Of a stretch of DNA of 26,293 nt, positions 1-10,500 are shown in pieces. This DNA comes from Haplosporangium gracile (Eukaryota > Mortierellomycota > Mortierellomycetes > Mortierellales > Mortierellaceae), in assembly GCA_015499985.1 (NCBI GenBank), contig JAAAUF010000053.1, positions 50,163 through 76,455 on the forward strand, given 5' to 3'. Both the position numbers and the translations under genes were made by a program. Positions within the stretch are counted from its first letter, which is position 1; each line of letters opens with the position of its first letter. The notes under the pieces are model-generated. The model was not told the DNA's origin, did not search any database, and saw only the letters and a program-made list of their open reading frames with translations.

Positions 1-2640
1 CCTTCCCATCCCGAACAGAACAGAGAGAGAGACGAACAAACAGTGGGGAGCCAAGCCAGCGCGTGTCATGCACACACCATCTTCTCACTATCATTTTTTC
101 AATTGCCCTCGAGACAAAAAAAATAATTGACTTGCCATGCGACAAGGAAGTTGTGTCACGATCGTGGCAAGCAGTTGAACCTACCAGAAAAAAACTGGCC
201 AAGAATCGACAATCGAGAAAGAGAAAAATGGATGCTGTTGTCGCCAAGATTATCGCGAGTGCGAAGAGGGATCGTGGCAGTAAAGTACAGGCTGTAGTGT
301 CTGTGCCTTGGTAAGTAAGTAAGTGAGATAGAGGGGGACGGGAGAGGGCAAGAAGGGAGAAACAAATAAAAGCGAAGAAGAGTGGGCTTTTGCAAAAAGT
401 TGAAACAAAAACGCACTCCAGTGCTCCTTTCTTTTAACGACTTTTTTTGTCTTGGCTTGGCTTTTCAGATACTAGAACAGACCCCCCTTTTTTGCTACTC
501 GCTTCGATCAGCGACTACGCAGTTCTACCGCAATAAGTAATAATTGCACCCTGCCAGGTGGGATCGAACACGCGTCCTGTTTTTATTCTTTCCTTTGTCA
601 GACATTTTCGACAATCAAACGAGAGAGCGGGAGAGTGGGGGAGAAAGAGGATATCCTTTCTCCCCTACTGCGGTGCGTAATATTATATCAACAACGGGCC
701 GGAAACTCCCTTTTCTGGCGTGTACTCTGGTGGCCCGTGTTCATTTTTCCTCTTCCCCATCCTCATACTTCTTCAATGTTTTGCTTTGTTACTCTACCAG
801 CGTTGTAGTCAACCAGTGTCAAATCACCTTCCATTCCTTTCCTTGTTGTTCGTTGACACCAAGGATCGATCCGCACCTTTGCTGCAGGGAACTGAAGGCC
901 CCCGTTTTGGACACAAATGTTCTTCTCAGCGCTGGGCAGGAGTTCATTCTGGAATCCAGCCAATCATGGATGGCACCTGAGCCTGGAAATGAAAAAAAGG
1001 TCCGCTAATGCCCGCCCCGGCCATGCGAAATGCCGATACCGTGTTGTCTTTCCTGTGACCCAAACTATCGATGCCGCCGAAAGGAATCGCCGAAGAAAAA
1101 AGGAGGAGGGAGGGGAGGAACGAAGGGAGGAACGAAGAAATCCAGGGAACAATATGGATTTCGGTGCAGGATGTCAAATGTCTCGATATGCTTACACTCA
1201 CAACCTATAGCCTTTAGCTGCCTTCTTCCCTCGCTGAACAAAGCGGCTCAACCCGGGGACACAAGCCATCCACGCACCGACAAGTCTGTGCAATGCAAGT
1301 GCGCACAATTGTTCCTTGCTTCTTGCTTCTTGTTTTTTTTTTTTTTTTTTTTTGTTTTCCAACCTTTTAATCCCGACAGGAATAGCTCTCCGGTTTTCAT
1401 AACCTGTTTTTTTGCCTTCCTTAACATTTTTTGTTTATGTCATCGCTGCACTGCGCATACTCCAAAAAAAAACGATCGACAGGACATTGAGTGAGCGGAC
1501 CTAGAACAAGCCAAGCGGCTTCAACATCCCCATCCCTCCTCCCCAGCCAGTAATGGCAATTAGTCAAACCCCAAGGTCCACGCTCTCAAAGTTCTTTGTG
1601 TTGCACCATTTCAGTGTTTGGTGTGGTTTTCCTCTTTTTTGTTGTTTAGGAGAAAGGACGTCTTACAAGGTAGGTAGGGGAGCGTGGCGGGAGCATTCAA
1701 GACAAGAACAAGAATGCGTCTTTCCCCCATCGGTTTGCTCTTTCGTCGTTTGTGTTTCTCACCAAAAAGGGGGAGGGGAGGGGAGGGGGAATAGGGAAGG
1801 AGTGGCAAGAGAAGCGGAAATGAACACAAGGATCAGGGTGGAGGGTAGGAGGCAGGCTAGGATCAAAGGGCTCGCAGGGCAAGTTACCCAATTCTCTTCC
1901 CTGAAAGAGGAAAAAAGAGAGAGAAAAAGCAACACTTCTTGTTGTTGTCACTTTGTAGGAGTGCAGTGACGAAACAGGTTTTTTGTCAATGCGTACAGCA
2001 CATGTACTCCCTCGCCAGTACACACATTGAGACCCTCACGCAGTCTTCAATTACTCGTTGCTTTGCAGCTCTTTACTTTTCTCCTTACACAACTCCTTAT
2101 TTCCCTTCCCACTTCCTAATTCCGACCATCCCGTCTCTTCCTTCTCATCCCTATTCCCTCCCCTCTTTCTCTTCCCCTCTGTGTCCCTTCTTGCCCTCCC
2201 CTTCTCCCTTTCACACTCACTTGTGCCTATCCGATTATTTGTCCACAAGATTGTATCTTGCAAACGAGTCCCTAGTCTCCTGCTAGAGCCCACTTTCATA
2301 GTCATATTTCCACAATTAACACATCCTCTCACCTATCCTTCGCCATGCTTCTCCTCTTGATCATGAATAAAGTCTAACACTCACACATAGTGGACAACAG
2401 CGGGCGAGACACCTAGATAAGCAATCACAATCAGCTTCCACATGGCAGCGAAGGTTGTTCCTCCTCCTTTTCCTCCATAATTCTTAGCACCTCATTCGCA
2501 ACTCCTTAAAACAAAAAAGAACTCAGCGAGTCCATCTCCCGCGCAACAAGAAAAAAAAAAAAAAAAAAAGTGAATCCATCCACTTCACGAATGTGACTGC
2601 TGTTTTTAAGCGCAATTCGACCACCTCAGAACGATAGAAA
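1..2640. other. gene-poor low-complexity region
   Basis: I find no conserved protein, tRNA or rRNA in this stretch; every open frame in it is short and low-complexity. It holds A- and T-homopolymer runs (for example a T run near 1336-1353 and an A run near 2551-2569), G-rich patches near 1100-1140 and 1769-1789, and a strongly pyrimidine-rich plus strand from about 2060 to 2225. A good donor (GTAAGT at 311) and a plausible acceptor (AG at 467-468) would define a 158-nt intron. The small upstream frame from the ATG at 229 would then read a stop codon at the junction, so this could be a spliced leader or noncoding transcript rather than a protein gene. It may be the upstream region of a gene outside the window. 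Confidence 0.5.
1769..1789 (+). other. G-quadruplex-like motif
   Basis: Four runs of 5, 4, 4 and 5 guanines are separated by single adenines. This is an ideal short-loop G4 pattern on the plus strand. Its function is unknown and it lies in the gene-poor left part of the window. Confidence 0.5.
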
Positions 2641-2678
2641 AAAGAAGAGTCGACCTCAGTGGGTGCGACTCGAGGACG

Positions 2679-2686
2679 TATATAAG
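2679..2686 (+). promoter_or_regulatory. TATA box of the SLC35F-family gene
   Basis: TATATAAG lies about 240 bp upstream of the ATG at 2925. It is followed by a C/A-rich, G-poor stretch that looks like a 5' leader (about 2750-2924) and contains no upstream ATG. The position relative to the coding start is inferred, because the transcription start is not known. Confidence 0.5.
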
Positions 2687-2924
2687 GAGGAGGGATCCGC
2701 CATGCAGGGATCGGATGGGCCGCTTTCATCGTCTTTTCACCCCTCCGCCATCTAAAAGACGTACACTCACTACACCTCGTTGAACACTCTTCGAATCTCC
2801 TCGACACTCATTGACACAGCAAAAGAAATAGTCATCAACAAAACCAAAAAAAGAAAAAAAAAATAACGACATTCAACGAAAACGACATTTACCTTTGGAA
2901 AAAAAGTTTTTTTCTAGACAAGGA

Positions 2925-4612
2925 ATGAACACACGTTATCGCACCATGGACTTAACAACACACCCCAAGCAGGGTGCTAACACTCCTGTCCTCCCCACTA
3001 CCAACATCATCAACCAATTTCCCCAAACAACAGCCGACAGCAGTACACCGTTGGTAGTCCCACTCACTCGACCAACAATGCAACAGCGTCTTGCAAACCT
3101 GTGCTCCCGCAAGTTCTTGACAATCCTTCTCCTCGGTCAATTGCTCTCGCTCTGCATCACCGCCACAACCATCTTTACCACAAAGTTGGCCCAGGGTGAC
3201 AGCCCCGTCTCGATCCCGACCACACAGTCGTTCTTGAACTATTTGGTTCTCGGAATTGTTTATACGAGCGTGACGATTTATAAGAAGGGGTTCTGGGGAT
3301 GGATTGAGATCATGCGTCGGAGGGCTCTATACTGTAAGTACGAATATGAGAGTGGATTTTGCCTGTTTGTTGTTTTTGGATGCGAATGGGTGCTTGTGCT
3401 AGGTGTGGGATGTGGAGGAAGGAAGGAAAGGGAAGAAAGGAAGAGAGAGTGGGTAGAAAGTGTCTGTGTGTAACCTTGGGCGTATTATTTTTCATATCCA
3501 CCTCCAAGGACGTGCGCTCCTGCTTTCCACAACCAACTAAACGCAATTGCTCTTTTGTACCTTCCCTCTAATAGATATGCTATTTGCAGTGATTGATGTG
3601 GAGGGAAACTACTTTGTAGTGAAGGCCTACAACTACACATCCCTCCTCTCGGCAATGCTCCTCGACGCATGGACAATCCCCTGTGTAGTTCTCCTCTCTG
3701 TCTTCTTCCTCAAGATGCGCTTCATCCGGTACCATTACCTCGGCGTCTTTTTCGCCATGGCCGGAATGGGTTTTCTTATTTGGTCGGACATGGAAGCCGG
3801 AAAGGACTTCCCGGGCTCGGATTATGTCAAGGGAGACCTGTTCTGTCTTCTTGGAGCGACTTTGTATGCAGTATCGAACGTCTATCAGGAGTTCTTGGTC
3901 CGCCAGACACCTCTGTACGAGGTTGTGGGCCAACTAGGCTTCTGGGCGACCATTCTGAACGGAATCCAGTTGGCGATTTTGGAGAGGAATGAGATCCGGA
4001 ATGTCAAGTGGACTCCCGAGGTTGTTGGGTATATGGTGGGCTTTGATGTGGCGTTGTTTATGATGTACTCTGTCTCGCCGGTTTTGTTCCGTCTGTCGAG
4101 TGCCACGTTCTTCAACTTGAGCTTGTTGACGAGTGACTTTTACGGACTCATCTTTGGCATCTTTCTCTTCAACTCCAAGGTAAGAACGGGGATATTGTTG
4201 TCACGCTGTGGTTATTGTTGTTCGTTGTTTACCTTTTTGTGTTTGTTATCGTTAGTTTTGTTTGTTTGTCTGCGTTTCACTTTGTCCTAAATCAAACGAT
4301 AATTACTATCGATTGTCATATCCCACAACGTCTACTCCCCCTGAACAAGCAAACAGTGCTAACCTTCCATCCTTTCATCCCTCATCTTACTTACTTCCTC
4401 CAACCCTACAGATCAATAGATTGTACCCTATCGCGTATGTGCTAATCATTGGAGGAATTGTTGTATACAACATCTATCCAGCACCCGAGCCGCAGTTCAA
4501 GAAGATCCTCCAGAGTGAAAGTCGTCATGAGAAGGATGCCAAAGTTCAGCCTGATGGGAGTCAGGCTGATAGTCCTGTTCCTCCCACCTCCGATGGATCC
4601 GCCATGGTCTAA
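2925..4612 (+). CDS. SLC35F-family (DUF914) nucleotide-sugar-transporter-like membrane protein
   Basis: Model: join(2925..3333, 3575..4179, 4412..4612), 404 aa. The introns are GT-AG and phases match across both junctions. The N-terminal ~70 residues are Thr/Pro-rich and likely cytosolic; they are followed by a series of hydrophobic segments of about 20 residues, as in the ten-helix drug/metabolite transporter fold. The diagnostic SLC35F1/F2 signature sits at the start of exon 2 (DVEGNYFVVKAYNYTSLLSA; human members read VEANY.VVKAYQYTTLTS). The C-terminus is a charged, disordered tail. ATG 2925 is the first in frame; ATG 2946 has a better Kozak context (CACCATGG) and may be the real start. 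Human SLC35F2 has been reported to transport queuine/queuosine; the substrate here is unproven. Family assignment is confident, function is not. Confidence 0.88.
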
Positions 4613-4653
4613 AGAAAACGTAGAGTGGGTCTTGCTGAGGAGAAGAGAGTAAG

Positions 4654-4679
4654 AAGGAAGGAAGGAAGGAAGGAAGGAA
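4654..4679 (+). repeat. (AAGG)n microsatellite
   Basis: About six tandem AAGG units lie just after the SLC35F-like stop codon, in the presumed 3' UTR. Confidence 0.85.
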
Positions 4680-4940
4680 TAGTCATCCCGCGTGTTTCTT
4701 TTTGTGCTTGTTTGTACCTTTTTCCTCCTTTTTTTTCATTTGCCCAGCCCAGTTCAGTCCACCTTGTTTTATGTTTATGTTATTTTCGTTGTGCGCCGTT
4801 TTTTTTTTTTAAGCTTTCTTGGTATTTGATCGATTTTTAGAAGGTCATAGAGAGAGTGGAAAGGTAGTGCGTGCGTAACATCTTTTTTTTTTTCTTGGTT
4901 TTGTTTATTTCGTCTCTCTTTTTACAACAGAAGAAAAAAG

Positions 4941-4946
4941 AATAAA
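4941..4946 (+). terminator. candidate polyadenylation signal of the SLC35F-like gene
   Basis: AATAAA lies about 330 nt after the stop codon at 4612, in A-rich sequence and followed by T-rich sequence. It is the first perfect hexamer I noticed downstream. Use of this site is inferred. Confidence 0.35.
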
Positions 4947-5416
4947 AAAGAATGCAACGATTCCTCAACGACATTTTGTGTTTGTTTTTGGCGGGGGAAG
5001 GGCCTCGTGTTTGTATTGGATATGATATGATACAATTTTTTTAATAATGGATGTTGTTGCTTTTTTTTGTGCAAAAGATAGAAAAAGTAAACAAGGTAAG
5101 CAAGTGGAACTGGAAGGACAAGAAAAAAGGGAAAGGGGAGAAGGAGCTATTCACAAGGTTGAATGAAGAAAAAAAAGAGCCAAAAGGGAAATGAAAGAGA
5201 AGAACTGCGCTAAAAAAAATGGTGTTTTTGTTGTTGCAAGAGGTGTATGTGTGTTGTGTGGATGCCGTCGAAAATTAGGCTTTTTTGTAGTGTTGTTTTT
5301 TTTGTTGATGGTTGTTGGTATGCTGTGTGAGAGTCCGTTGTGGTTGTTGGCGAATGAAAAGGTTTGCTGTTGCTGTTGTTGGTGTTGTTGTCCAACTCAC
5401 TTCCGCCATCGTTCGT

Positions 5417-6874
5417 TCAGATGAGCTTAGCACGTGCACGAACAGCAGCCAAAACATCCACCTCCTCCTTCCCGGGATGCACTCCATCCACCCTCGCAGC
5501 CTTGACAGAATAATGCCTCAACAACGCATCACGTCTCGCAAAAGGCTTCTCACAGAACTCGCACAGCCACGTCTTTACGGTTCCTCCTTCTACGGTAGCA
5601 TGTTTTGTTGCCTGGTGACGTTTCAGGTCATGGATTCGACCGAAGGATTGTGTTTGGGTCGGGCAAAGGTCGCATCGGAAGGACATTGTGCCCGTTGTCC
5701 GGTTGAAGCACATGATGGAGCCGTCTTTTTGGTTGGTGATGGTCGTTGTGCCGTCGGCTTCGGATGTCATCATATTCTCAATATCGTTGGTTGTAGCTGT
5801 TGTTGTTGTCGATGTTGTTGTTGTACTGGAGGAGGAGGTCTCAGGGGAGCTGGCGCGGGAGGAAGGCGCAGAGGAGAGGGAGGACGAGGAAGAGCACGTC
5901 GACATTGCGTCGTCGTCTTGGTCCTGCTCTTGGTTAACGTAGTACTGCTGCTCTTGCTGTTGCTGTTGGTTGAGGTGGTATTGGTTGCGAGAAAGTGTGG
6001 CGCAGGAGATGACGGGAGAGGTGTAAGACGCAAAGGAGACAACGGAGGAGAGTGAAGAAGAGCGTTGATGTCTTCCCATCGTCCTTGCCGCTGCTGTATA
6101 AATGCTGTTGTTGCTGTGATGTGACTCGGCAGTCTCGGAAATGTGCAGCGCCTCCTTGGGCTTGGCATGATGATGGTGATGATGTAGCCACTTTTCCTCC
6201 TCTTGTTGTAGTTGTTCCCGCAAATGCTCGGTAAAGAGCACAAGCTCGGTAGTAGAGTACACATAAATACTGCCATCGTTAACTCCAGCTACGGTCGCTG
6301 GCGCTGCGACAACTGTGGTAATATCTTCTACGGTCGAATGATTGTTCGGGAAGAGGTCCCCAATCTGCGCGAACAGGTCCGAGAACTCGACAGAATCCTC
6401 GTCCATATGGTCCACCATCATCGCGGCGTCGATAGATGTATTGGCTGCAGAAGTAGAGGGATAGGGGATTAGAGCGATGGCAGGGCTGGAGTAGACAGAT
6501 TCGGACTCGGTCTCGGTATCATTTCCGGAGGACGAGAAGCAGGACGATGTCGGGGATGCGGGTGACACGGACGTAGGTGTGAACAAGTTCCACGGCGCGC
6601 GAATCGACATACTTGATGCTGTGTTGCAAAGGAACGGCTGGGCATCGGATGATGGGAGCTGATGCAACTGTTGGTGCTGGAGGAGGAAGTGATCCTGGAT
6701 AAAGTCGACGCTGCTACTGTTGCTGTTGCTGGAGTTTGAGTTGGAACTGGAGTTGATGATATCGCCGTCGTAGAGAGTAGTGAACATCTTTGAGATCTCG
6801 TCGGTGTTCTCGCGCTGGAGTGTGGTGGTTGTGTTTTGTGTCTGGTTGCCCAGTGTGTATGTTGAAGGGAACAT
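5417..6874 (-). CDS. C2H2 zinc-finger transcription factor with low-complexity N-terminal region
   Basis: Single exon, 485 aa, with ATG at 6874 and stop at 5417. The first ~395 residues are low-complexity: Asn/Ser runs near residue 45, a run of six His, Gln-rich repeats, and a Ser/Thr tract. Such tracts are typical of activation regions. The C-terminal 90 residues hold two zinc fingers. Finger 1 is C401-x2-C404-x15-H420-x4-H425, three residues longer in the finger loop than the classic x12. Finger 2 is C438-x2-C441-x12-H454, with the next His only at 466, so its fourth ligand is unusual or missing. The FARRDALLRH motif of finger 2 is common in fungal C2H2 regulators. The targets and a specific orthologue are not recognisable. 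Confidence 0.85.
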   Translation of the reverse strand: MFPSTYTLGNQTQNTTTTLQRENTDEISKMFTTLYDGDIINSSSNSNSSNSNSSSVDFIQDHFLLQHQQLHQLPSSDAQPFLCNTASSMSIRAPWNLFTPTSVSPASPTSSCFSSSGNDTETESESVYSSPAIALIPYPSTSAANTSIDAAMMVDHMDEDSVEFSDLFAQIGDLFPNNHSTVEDITTVVAAPATVAGVNDGSIYVYSTTELVLFTEHLREQLQQEEEKWLHHHHHHAKPKEALHISETAESHHSNNSIYTAAARTMGRHQRSSSLSSVVSFASYTSPVISCATLSRNQYHLNQQQQQEQQYYVNQEQDQDDDAMSTCSSSSSLSSAPSSRASSPETSSSSTTTTSTTTTATTNDIENMMTSEADGTTTITNQKDGSIMCFNRTTGTMSFRCDLCPTQTQSFGRIHDLKRHQATKHATVEGGTVKTWLCEFCEKPFARRDALLRHYSVKAARVDGVHPGKEEVDVLAAVRARAKLI

Positions 6875-7081
6875 TTTATGTGTGGATGTATGTGTGCTTC
6901 GGAGAAAGAATGAAAGGAAGAAAGGAAAAAGGAAAATTGGTGTGTGCGTGCGGTTGTTTTGTTGCCAATTGTTTTGTTTGTGGAAAAGGGGGAGTAATAA
7001 ATATTGGGCTGAGGACTAATGGGGGGAGGGGAAAAAAGACGCGAAGGATGAATTGTTTAATTTCGTGGGGATCCTCCTCCC

Positions 7082-7088
7082 TTTTATA
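7082..7088 (-). promoter_or_regulatory. TATA box of the zinc-finger gene
   Basis: TATAAAA on the minus strand (TTTTATA on plus) lies about 210 bp upstream of the ATG at 6874. The spacing resembles that of the SLC35F-like gene. The 300-bp leader between them is GT-rich on the plus strand. Confidence 0.45.
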
Positions 7089-7581
7089 CCCGCGACATCA
7101 CAGTCCGATCGTCATACGGTCGATTGACTATCGTGCCCTAAATAAGGAAAATAGACGGGCGAAGCAATCCCCGTCAACTCACTTCTGTCTCCCTTTCCTT
7201 CCTTCGATTTTTTTTTGCAGTTCCTGCTCCTGTGTCACTACCATGACTTGATTTAGTTCCATGTGGGCTCAGAATTATCATTAAAAAAGTCCCTCATTCA
7301 TTCTATTCCCGACAGGCTGAGTACAACTCACTTGACACAAATGTATCGAATTCGCTTTTAGCTTGGTACAACACATCATTTACAACCCATGTACACCGCC
7401 CTTTCTTGCAAGCTACTTCACCCATGCACACACAAACAATCATCAAGAGAACCAGAAAGGATAAGAAAGAACATACTAGATACATTGTAGAGATCAAAGA
7501 AGATAAATAAAAACAAGTAAGAAATACCCCAATGCTACTGCTACACGCCGCTACAAAAAACAAACTCCTCCCTCTCCACAC
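7089..7581. other. intergenic between zinc-finger promoter and phosphorylase-kinase 3' end
   Basis: This holds the upstream promoter sequence of the zinc-finger gene and the 3' untranslated region of the phosphorylase-kinase gene (both minus strand). I see no further gene. The short open frames here lack conserved residues. Confidence 0.5.
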
Positions 7582-10500
7582 TTACTCAAAGTCAATAGAG
7601 TAGGGCAACAATTTGAGCACAGCACGGGCCAAGTAGGCAAACGTGCCCTCTTTACCTTCTTGAGGCAAATCATAAAACATCCTCCGAGCCAACTTCTCGT
7701 GGTGGTCAAAGCTGACATCGCCCAATACACTCGTCGCAATTGCATTCGCGTTTGCTGGGGTAGAAGCAGGACCACGTCCACCAGGTCCATTCACAACCCA
7801 CTTTGTCCAGAACGTATCCATTGCCTCCCTCATAATCAAAGGCAAGTCAATCACCTCAGCCTGGACCTCCATACCAGGGTTCTTGTCCTCGATCTTGGCG
7901 ATCACCACCAACGTATCAACCGCAATCTGACGCTCAGCAGGGTCCAGGATGACCCCCAAAAAGTTCTCAACAGCCAAGGCAAAGTTGAACTCCTCAGGTG
8001 TCTTCTCCGAAACAATGGGGTCACGGGGCAAGACGTGAGAGCCAATCCTAAATCCTGCAGCACGCGACAGGATACGCCAGACACGAGGATAGAACTTGCT
8101 TGGAACACGGTTCAAAGATCCATCGTTCTTGCGACGGCGCAACCACCGTCCAGACGAGTTAGGAACAAATGCAGCAATCGCAGAGGGCGAGGGGAAGGTG
8201 TTAATCACATCCGCCTTGGCCTTGTACAGCGCCAAATCAAACTTCTTCTCGATCACTGCGGTAGGTCCATCCATGAAAGTCTTGTGCGCCTCCACAGCCT
8301 TGCCTGCCTCAATTCCTATTTAGAGAGAGGGGATCAATTGATTGACGGTTAGCATGGGTGACATCGAACGAACACCAAAAGATTTTTTTGGTTTTTGCCA
8401 CCATTTGGAATCAGCGCTAGTCCAAAAAGGAAATCCCCTTAATTTGATAATTTGACTTACCCTTTTCTCCGATCATGCACCAAGAGTCGCGGTACTTGAG
8501 CTCAGAGATACACTCGGATCCAAGCTGCTTCAAAGCAAGACGACCAGCCGTCGTCAAATGTTCATAGCAGTCATCCTTGCCCGCACAGACAACAATCATG
8601 CCAGGCTGGAGCCAGTCCACCAGACGCGCCAAATCGTCACTCTCGTCCTCAGAGATATGCGTATCGAACGAGACAGACTCCAAAAGGACACCCTGAACAG
8701 GGTCAATCACAACCATATTGATACCACGCGACGACACCGACAACGTGCTCTCGTTGATCAAGATCTTGGAAAAATTTCCAGAGTGGAATCCTCCCGACTG
8801 GACCTTGATCGTGAAAGTGGTCGACCCCTTGGCCATGTTGGGGATAGGGATAGCGCCTAATGAGGACGACGATGGACCAGAAGAGGAAATGTTGGCAGTG
8901 ACGTTGCTCTCCGAGGAATCATCTGACAACGAGACGTTACCCTGACGACGGTTGGGGCTCAAATGTCCGGACGACTGGTTGCGGAGCAAAGTGTTGGTAG
9001 CATGCGAGCTCAGAGTGGGACCAGACAAGACAGTTCCAAGAAGGGACTTGAGCTCAAAGGGCGACAACTGCATCAAGTGCTCAACAGCATCAGTCTCGTC
9101 ACAGCTGTTGAGACGCGAGATCTCTTCGCGCAAGGCAATGATCAAGAAATGAGTACGGAGACGCATGATGCCCTCAAACATGTCGGGGTCAGCGCGGACG
9201 AACGAACCCAAGTAAGTAATGACCTCCTGAACAACGGGTCCCTCACGGACGTCGTCAAAGTTGCCGTCATAGACCATCCTGCTGAGAACATCGGGTCCCA
9301 GGGGGGTGGTGATAAAGTGCTCAGTGCGTCCTGAGCCGATGGTAATCTGCTTCTGACGAATGACCAAATCCGTAATGTTGATCGTGAGCGAGTTGACGAC
9401 CTTCTGGAGCAAACCGGCTGCCTGACGAACAATCGACCACAACTTAAGCTGAAGCGACTTAAAGTAAACCTCCTGCAACAATGTCTCGACAGGAGCATCC
9501 AAGTTGCTGACATAGAAGGCAGCTCCTTGGCACGACAACAAGTACTGCAACAGATCTATTTGGCACACGGAAATGCAGTGAGTATGAATTAGTATAAATA
9601 ATTACAACAGAGTAAGTGGACGAAATGTGCACACACTTACCAATCTGATCGTAAAGGTTGACGGAGACGGAGAGCATGGACATGGCAGCCTCTAGGTTGG
9701 AAGGGTCACCGAGGATCAAGCCCAAGGCCTCCATGCTATCGGGCGACTCATCCGAATCATTATCATCATCCACAGCGCTGACGGGAGAAGGAGCATCCGA
9801 AATCTCGAGGGTAGCCAGGTCCGGGGTCAAAACACCCGACTGGTTGACGACACCGTTTCCGTTCTTGCGAGTGGGACGAACCTCCTCGTGGTCCTTGAGA
9901 CGGAAAGATGTGGTTTGATCCGTCTTGATCTTGCGAGGAGCAGAATAGGGCTCAACGGGTTCCATGGGAGTCATGGCGAAGGGAGAACCAGGGAAGTTGC
10001 CCTCGCTAGGAGTGTGAGACTGTGAGTGCGATCCAAAGTAACTGTCGCTCTCGAGCTCAGTGTTGACAGCAGGAGTCGTCAATGAGGCCAAAGACATGCC
10101 AGTTCCAAAGGACGACGACCGGCGACGGACCGACCAACGGTGGTGACTGGGAGTTCTGCTTCCTCCAGGGGTAGCAGCCTGGGTCTTCTTCTCGTTAAGT
10201 CCCAACTTGCGAGCATGACGACCCTTGCGACGATCAGCAGCGCCACGAAGGATACCCATCCAATCAATGTCCTTCTTGGTGACCAAGAAGTCGAGGGACT
10301 CGATGCACGAAGTGTTGACCATTTCGCTCAGGCGCCCAAGACGAACACGGACACCGTTGCAAACACCGCTGCGGAGGTTCATGAAGAAGTTAAGGAGATT
10401 GCGCTTGTTGTCCTTCTGGGGGCTAGAACCAAGCGAAGCCTTGCGCCAAGTAGTCAAACGGTGGGCATCTGCACCGTTCTGGGAGGCAAAGCTGCGTGAC

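Larger units (their letters stand above)
4613..5416. other. convergent 3' intergenic region
   Basis: T- and A-rich DNA lies between the stop codons of the converging SLC35F-like and zinc-finger genes. It contains a GGAA microsatellite, a plus-strand AATAAA and long T runs. No gene is seen. Confidence 0.6.

Noticed and set aside
544..600. tRNA-like T-arm sequence (GGGATCGAACACGCG on plus)
   Set aside because: The TTCGATC loop motif is present on the minus strand, but the flanking 5-nt segments do not pair and no anticodon or acceptor stem can be built.
5312..6055. Long plus-strand open frame opposite the zinc-finger gene
   Set aside because: It is the antisense shadow of the repeat-rich coding region (poly-Val, Leu and Cys runs from antisense Gln/Ser/Thr codons).
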